From NCBI GenBank assembly GCA_902476265.1, contig CABSCP010000008.1:62001-126000 (forward strand): a stretch of 64,000 nt of DNA. The letters run 5' to 3'. The notes below the pieces were generated by a model. It did not search any database. It was not told where the DNA came from and was given only the letters and a program-made list of their open reading frames with translations. This document shows positions 59,907 through 64,000 of this stretch, one piece after another (the stretch's first letter is position 1; each line of letters starts with the position of its first letter). The translations under genes and the position numbers were made by a program. Source of the stretch: an uncultured Lachnospiraceae bacterium (lineage in GTDB: Bacteria > Bacillota > Clostridia > Lachnospirales > Lachnospiraceae).

Positions 59907-61316
59907 TCAATCCTGCAGCTGATTGATATATTTCTGGGACTGCCGGGCCTTTTCCGTATTCGGGAAAAGCTCGATGACCTTTTCATAAGTCTCCACCGCC
60001 ATTTTCTTATTGCCCTTTTCCTTGTAGGAATTTCCCAGCGCAAAGAGCGCTTCTTCATTCCGGGCATCATAAGTGACCGCTTTATTCAGATTTTCAATTG
60101 CCGTCTCATAATCCTTTGCCTTATAAGCCTTATATCCGATGTCATAATAAGACTTGGCCATATCCGTCCCCGTATCCTCCAGAAGTTTCGTATAGAGGCT
60201 GCGGGCCGCTTCCGAAGTATCCGGATCTTCCATGGCTTCCCGGTCAATCTGTTCAATGGCTTCGGAAAGCTTTTCCACATCATCCGGGGTTTCGATATAG
60301 ACATAGGCCGCGTTTAAAAGCGCCTCCACCGTGGTCATCCGCCCGTCTTTGCCCGCCAGCGCCTCAGTCTGTGCCTTCAGATCCGTATTCTCCCTGGACA
60401 GCGTGTCCACCTGCTGCGTAAGGCTGACAATTTCCGCGTTCTTCCGGTCCACCTCTTCCCCGATCTTCACCAGATTATCATTGAGCTGGGCCTTAGCTGT
60501 CTGCACCCGGGCAGGCAGAATCAAAAACCAGGAAACCGCTACGCCCACCGCCAGGCCTGCAAAAAGGCTCCACAGCCATCCGGTGTTCTTCCTGGGTTCC
60601 AGCATGTTCACCGGCTGAATGATGGTTTCATTGCCGCTCTGGTACTTTACCACCTCTTCGGCCTTATTCTGCCTTCTGGCGAGTTTTCCTTCCTCCTCCA
60701 GCTTCAGCGCGACTTCCACCTCTTTCATGTAGCGTAAGGCCATCGTATTGGCCTTATCAATGCGCAGGCAGCGGTTTAACTCCTTGCGGGCTTTTTCCCA
60801 TTCCTTCGCATCGATATAAAGCAGTGCCAGCAGCAAATGGGCCTGAACAAAATTCGGGCTGTCAGACAGCACCTTTTTCAGCTGGATGATCGCCAGATCC
60901 TTGCTTTCCTGATGGCAATAGGTCAGCGCCTGATTGAACTTCTTGCTCTTCTGATTAAAAGCCTCCAACTGGGAAGGACTTTTCTGGACCGCATCCATAT
61001 AATCATCCGCCACATTTTTCTCCGGACGGAAATTCTTACTGATGACCCATTCACTCAAAGCGGCCACCGTTTCGCCCATTTCAAAATAAACAAGACCCAG
61101 CAGGTTTCTTGCCTCAATATGGTATTTATTGAACTTCAGGCACTGTTTCAGGCTTTCTATCGCTCCGGACAGATCCCTGACCTGCGCCTTCTCCAAACCT
61201 TCATTATAATAATAGTTGGAAAAACTGATCAGCTTTTTATACCGGGAAACATCTGCCCTGCAATTGGTGCAGAAATCTTTCTCCGTCAGCTGCGCCCCAC
61301 AATTATAACATTGCAT
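59907..61316 (-). CDS. Zinc-ribbon TPR membrane protein
   Basis: 469 residues. An N-terminal zinc ribbon (CYNCGAQLTEKDFCTNC) is followed by cytoplasmic TPR repeats (about 25-200), one transmembrane segment (about 245-265) and an extracellular part with a coiled coil (about 275-325) and more TPR units (SYYDIGYKAYKAKDYETAIENLNKAV, EEALFALGNSYKEKGNKKMAVETYEKVIELFP). A scaffold role is likely; no specific pathway is known. AAAGGAG lies before ATG 61316, 16 bp after the small ORF upstream. Confidence 0.75.
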   Translation of the reverse strand: MQCYNCGAQLTEKDFCTNCRADVSRYKKLISFSNYYYNEGLEKAQVRDLSGAIESLKQCLKFNKYHIEARNLLGLVYFEMGETVAALSEWVISKNFRPEKNVADDYMDAVQKSPSQLEAFNQKSKKFNQALTYCHQESKDLAIIQLKKVLSDSPNFVQAHLLLALLYIDAKEWEKARKELNRCLRIDKANTMALRYMKEVEVALKLEEEGKLARRQNKAEEVVKYQSGNETIIQPVNMLEPRKNTGWLWSLFAGLAVGVAVSWFLILPARVQTAKAQLNDNLVKIGEEVDRKNAEIVSLTQQVDTLSRENTDLKAQTEALAGKDGRMTTVEALLNAAYVYIETPDDVEKLSEAIEQIDREAMEDPDTSEAARSLYTKLLEDTGTDMAKSYYDIGYKAYKAKDYETAIENLNKAVTYDARNEEALFALGNSYKEKGNKKMAVETYEKVIELFPNTEKARQSQKYINQLQD

Positions 61317-61332
61317 ATGTCCGCTCCTTTAC

Positions 61333-61488
61333 TTATTTGTTCTCCTTTGCCTCTTCCTCATGTTCCTTCACCATCTGTACAAGGATATCCGTAAAGTCTG
61401 TTAAATTGTGGTTTATGATGACATCCTCCGCCTCATCGATTTCAAGGCTGGGATGAAATTTCTTCAATTCTTCTTCAAAATTAATCAT
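61333..61488 (-). CDS. Small acidic ORF between folC and the TPR gene
   Basis: A 51-residue ORF, beginning MINFEEELKKFHPSLEIDEA, very rich in Glu and Asp with no cysteines or membrane segment. GGAGG lies 6 nt before ATG 61488, which overlaps the last 8 nt of folC; the TPR gene starts 16 bp after its stop. The tight spacing and good ribosome binding site argue that it is translated. Not recognised. Confidence 0.65.
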   Translation of the reverse strand: MINFEEELKKFHPSLEIDEAEDVIINHNLTDFTDILVQMVKEHEEEAKENK

Positions 61489-62803
61489 GTGAAACCTCCA
61501 TGTCCTCATTCAAACAACACTTGATTTCACCCGCAAGATAAAGGGAACCGACAATATAGATTCTGTCCTGCTCCTTCTTCTCTTGGGCCAGGTAACGGTA
61601 AGCGGTGCGCACATCGTCAAAAACCGCCGCTTTGCGGCCGGCTTTTTCCATCCTGCAGGCAAAGGCGTCCAGTTCCTGCCTGCTAAGGCTCCTGCCGCTC
61701 CGGATACAGGTCAGCGCTGCGTTGTCAAAAAGCCCCGACTCTGCCAGAATAGAAAACATCTCCTCTACGGCCTTGTCCGACAGGGCGCCGAACAAAAGAT
61801 ACCGCCGTCCTCTGCAGCCGTCTGCCGCCATGCTTTCCAATAAGGCCCTGATTCCGTCCGGATTGTGTCCGCCGTCCAGATACACGTCCGGCAGGATTTC
61901 TTCCATCCTCGCCTCCCAGCGCATCCGTTCCAGCCCCTCTGCTATATGGGTTTTATCCAACGGGACAAAACGTCCTGCAATCTCCAGCGCACGCACGGCA
62001 ACCGCTGCATTGCAGACCTGATAAAGGGCCTCCGTGGACAGTACGGCCTTAATATCTCTATCATACGCAGACTGCATGAAAAAATCAATCTTATTTTTCC
62101 CTATTTTTGAGAAAGCAACTTCCTTTTCCGACACCAATGTGAGCGGAACCGACAATTCCCGCGCCCGTTTTACAAAAACAGCGCTGACCTCTCGGTCCGT
62201 GTCCCAGCACACCGCCGGCGCTCCTCTTTTCATAATGCCCGCTTTTTGTTCTGCAATTTCTTCCGGGGAATTGCCCAGATAAGCACAATGATCCAGTCCG
62301 ATTTTTGTGATCACCGTCACAAGCGGGGCAGGAATTACGTTTGTCACGTCATGAAGTCCTCCCAATCCGGTTTCCAGCACAATGAAATCCGGCTTTTCTT
62401 TTTCCATCCAGAGCATGAATAAAAAGAACAGCGTTTCAAAAAACGTAGGTTTCCATGTTCCTTCCCGGTACCTTTCCAGCCATTCCCAAAAATCTGCTGC
62501 AAGTACGGCAAAATCCCCTTCCGAAATCTGTGTCCCGTTCAGCACAAAACGTTCCCGCAGACAGACAAGATGAGGCGAAGTAAACATGCCGGTCCGATAG
62601 CCTGCGCAAGTGAGGACGCTGTTTAAAAAAGCGCACACGGATCCTTTCCCGTTGGTGCCCGCCACATGAAAAATCCGGCTCCCGCTTCCGGGGGATCCCA
62701 GCCATTCATAGAACGACTTTACCTCCGAAAATTCATTCTTTTTCGTATGCAGCGGCAGCTCTTCTATCCGTAAGACCGCTTCGCCATAGGATAATCTTTT
62801 CAT
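61481..62803 (-). CDS. folC: Folylpolyglutamate/dihydrofolate synthase
   Basis: 440 residues, cytoplasmic Mur-ligase-like enzyme that adds glutamate to folates. Motifs: HVAGTNGKGSVCAFL (P-loop), FTSPHLVCLRERF, FETLFFLFMLW, VLETGLGGLHDVTNVI, KIGLDHCAYLGNSPEEIAEQKAGI and LDGGHNPDGI. ATG 62803 with AAAGGAG 5 nt upstream was chosen; an upstream in-frame extension lacks such support. Lies 128 bp downstream of valS, a common gene order in Firmicutes. Confidence 0.95.
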   Translation of the reverse strand: MKRLSYGEAVLRIEELPLHTKKNEFSEVKSFYEWLGSPGSGSRIFHVAGTNGKGSVCAFLNSVLTCAGYRTGMFTSPHLVCLRERFVLNGTQISEGDFAVLAADFWEWLERYREGTWKPTFFETLFFLFMLWMEKEKPDFIVLETGLGGLHDVTNVIPAPLVTVITKIGLDHCAYLGNSPEEIAEQKAGIMKRGAPAVCWDTDREVSAVFVKRARELSVPLTLVSEKEVAFSKIGKNKIDFFMQSAYDRDIKAVLSTEALYQVCNAAVAVRALEIAGRFVPLDKTHIAEGLERMRWEARMEEILPDVYLDGGHNPDGIRALLESMAADGCRGRRYLLFGALSDKAVEEMFSILAESGLFDNAALTCIRSGRSLSRQELDAFACRMEKAGRKAAVFDDVRTAYRYLAQEKKEQDRIYIVGSLYLAGEIKCCLNEDMEVSHD

Positions 62804-62931
62804 ACAGACTCCTTTCCCACCGAACATAACAATGATGTCTGACTTCTTCCTGCCGCATAAATGCCGCCCCGGGCGCACAGCGGGTGATTCACCCACTGCC
62901 GTACCTGCAGGGCGGCAGCTGTTATGTTCTC

Positions 62932-64000
62932 TTATTTTTTCAGCTGTGCCAGGCGTTCTTTCACCTGTTCCATCATCCTGGTATATTTTTCCAGTTTGCT
63001 TCTCTCTTCCGCGATCTTATTTTCCGGCGCTTTGCTCATGAACTTTTCGTTTTTCAGCATGCCGTTTACCCGGGCGAGCTCACCGTTCAACCGCTTTTCC
63101 TCTTTTTCCAGACGCTCGATTTCCTTTGTGATATCTACAAGTTCCGCAAACGGAATGTAGAGGGTGGCATTGGGAATCACCACGGAAACCGCGTCCTCCG
63201 CAATGCCCGTCTTATCCGCCTGCATGGTCACATCAGAGGCGCCGGACAGGGACGCAAAGAAAAGTTTTCCTTCGGTAAACACATTCCGGATTTCTTCCTG
63301 ACTGCTGACCACAAAAATGTGGGCCTTTTTACTGGGCGGTACGTTCATGTCCGTGCGCACGTTACGGATTCCTCTTACCGCTTCCTTGATGATTTCGATT
63401 TCTTTTTCTTCCCTTGCAAATTCCCGCTCTGCCCTGTACACCGGCCAGGAGGAAATCATGATGGATTCTTCTTCCGACTGGATGGTACAGAAAATTTCTT
63501 CCGTGATGAAAGGCATATAGGGATGCAGCAGTTTTAACGCGTCGATCAGCACGGTTTTTAAAGTCCACAGCGCCGCTCCCTGGCTGTCTGCATCATCCGC
63601 CGCATACAGTCTGGGCTTTACCATTTCAATATACCAGTCGCAGAATTCATCCCAGATGAAATCATAAACCTTTTGTACCGCAACACCCAGCTCATAGCTT
63701 TCCATGTTGTCGGTCACTCCTTTTATCACGTTATTCAGTTTGGAAAGGATCCATTTATCGGCCGGTTCCAGATGCTCACAGGCATCCGCCGGAATTTCTT
63801 TTCCTCCCATATTCATGAGGATGAAACGGGATGCGTTCCAAACCTTATTGGCAAAGTTACGGTTCGCCTCCACTCTTTCCATATGGAAACGCATGTCGTT
63901 GCCGGGCGCATTGCCGGTGATCAGCGTCAGGCGGAGAGCATCCGCGCCGAACTGGTCGATGATCTCCAGCGGATCAATGCCGTTTCCTAAGGATTTGCTC
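62932..64000 (-). CDS. valS: Valyl-tRNA synthetase (5' part outside window)
   Basis: The C-terminal part, about 355 residues, entering from the window's right edge. It begins within the KMSKS loop (SKSLGNGIDPLEII) and continues FGADALRLTLITGNAPGNDMRFHMERVEANRNFANKVWNASRF, the tRNA anticodon-binding domain (PADKWILSKLN, WDEFCDWYIEMVKPRLY, HPYMPFITEEIF) and the valyl-specific C-terminal coiled coil (EIERLEKEEKRLNGELARVNGML, ending in EQVKERLAQLKK). Read-through toward folC is possible, as no T-rich terminator follows. Confidence 0.95.
   Translation of the reverse strand, partial: SKSLGNGIDPLEIIDQFGADALRLTLITGNAPGNDMRFHMERVEANRNFANKVWNASRFILMNMGGKEIPADACEHLEPADKWILSKLNNVIKGVTDNMESYELGVAVQKVYDFIWDEFCDWYIEMVKPRLYAADDADSQGAALWTLKTVLIDALKLLHPYMPFITEEIFCTIQSEEESIMISSWPVYRAEREFAREEKEIEIIKEAVRGIRNVRTDMNVPPSKKAHIFVVSSQEEIRNVFTEGKLFFASLSGASDVTMQADKTGIAEDAVSVVIPNATLYIPFAELVDITKEIERLEKEEKRLNGELARVNGMLKNEKFMSKAPENKIAEERSKLEKYTRMMEQVKERLAQLKK

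Noticed and set aside
12..64000. tRNA, rRNA or insertion sequences
   Set aside because: No tRNA-like cloverleaf, rRNA segment or transposase gene was recognised on reading both strands; a tRNAscan or ISfinder search was not possible.

Overview
The window looks like a chromosomal segment of a spore-forming, plant-polysaccharide-degrading gut Firmicute, most likely a Lachnospiraceae (Clostridium cluster XIVa) species. The reasons are the sporulation genes (spoIIAA-spoIIAB-sigF, spoVAA, spoVAB, spoVAC), strong GGAGG ribosome binding sites, a class B sortase, YesM/YesN-type two-component systems and a large uronic-acid catabolic inventory. Family assignments were made by eye from the sequence; no database search was run.

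Layout. (1) 1-8.2 kb: a minus-strand type III-D-like CRISPR-Cas locus. It reads, in transcription order, promoter and short leader, six-repeat array, bidirectional terminator, cas6, a DUF6602-like PD-(D/E)xK nuclease gene, HD-less cas10, a long csx10-like RAMP gene, a two-RAMP (Cas7-Cas7) fusion, and a csx19-like gene cut by the window edge. No cas1/cas2 or CARF gene is visible. (2) 8.3-11.9 kb: a DUF3048 lipoprotein, an SH3 protein, spoVAC and spoVAB. (3) 12.1-27.3 kb: VanZ plus LacI regulator; a sensor kinase/response regulator/DctP/MFS/KdgF operon; a complete DctPQM TRAP transporter; and divergent uxaC and uxaAB. (4) 27.3-33.8 kb: DUF5131, a lipoprotein hydrolase with inserted EF-hands, an Lsa-like ABC-F gene with an elaborate attenuator leader, a GNAT-nucleoside phosphorylase fusion, a DUF3795-like gene, and a very long hairpin. 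(5) 33.8-47.7 kb: AraC regulator/uxuAB; an operon for alpha-galacturonidase (GH4, CHEV motif), GH28 polygalacturonase and an esterase; GH115 alpha-glucuronidase; two further AraC regulators; and an InlB-repeat membrane protein. (6) 47.8-56.4 kb: mglBAC galactose-type ABC transporter with a response regulator/kinase/binding-protein sensing cassette. (7) 56.4-64 kb: spoVAA, sortase B, sigF-spoIIAB-spoIIAA, a TPR protein, a hidden 51-residue ORF, folC and the 3' part of valS.

How the genes fit together. Regions 3 and 5 form a pectin and glucuronoxylan pathway. Oligouronides enter by TRAP or MFS carriers and are cut inside the cell by GH28, GH4 and GH115. KdgF handles unsaturated uronates. UxaC/UxaB/UxaA take galacturonate, and UxaC/UxuB/UxuA take glucuronate, to 2-keto-3-deoxygluconate. 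Operator-like palindromes sit just after the -10 boxes of both uxa promoters, and activator-like direct repeats sit upstream of the TRAP and mgl promoters.

The most striking points are: the spoVA genes, contiguous in Bacillus subtilis, are split here with spoVAA about 44.5 kb from spoVAB and the sugar-acid genes in between; the CRISPR locus has fused RAMP subunits and an embedded nuclease-like gene; the ABC-F leader has a three-codon uORF and five nested complementary segments; and a hairpin of about 234 nt lies at 33.5 kb.
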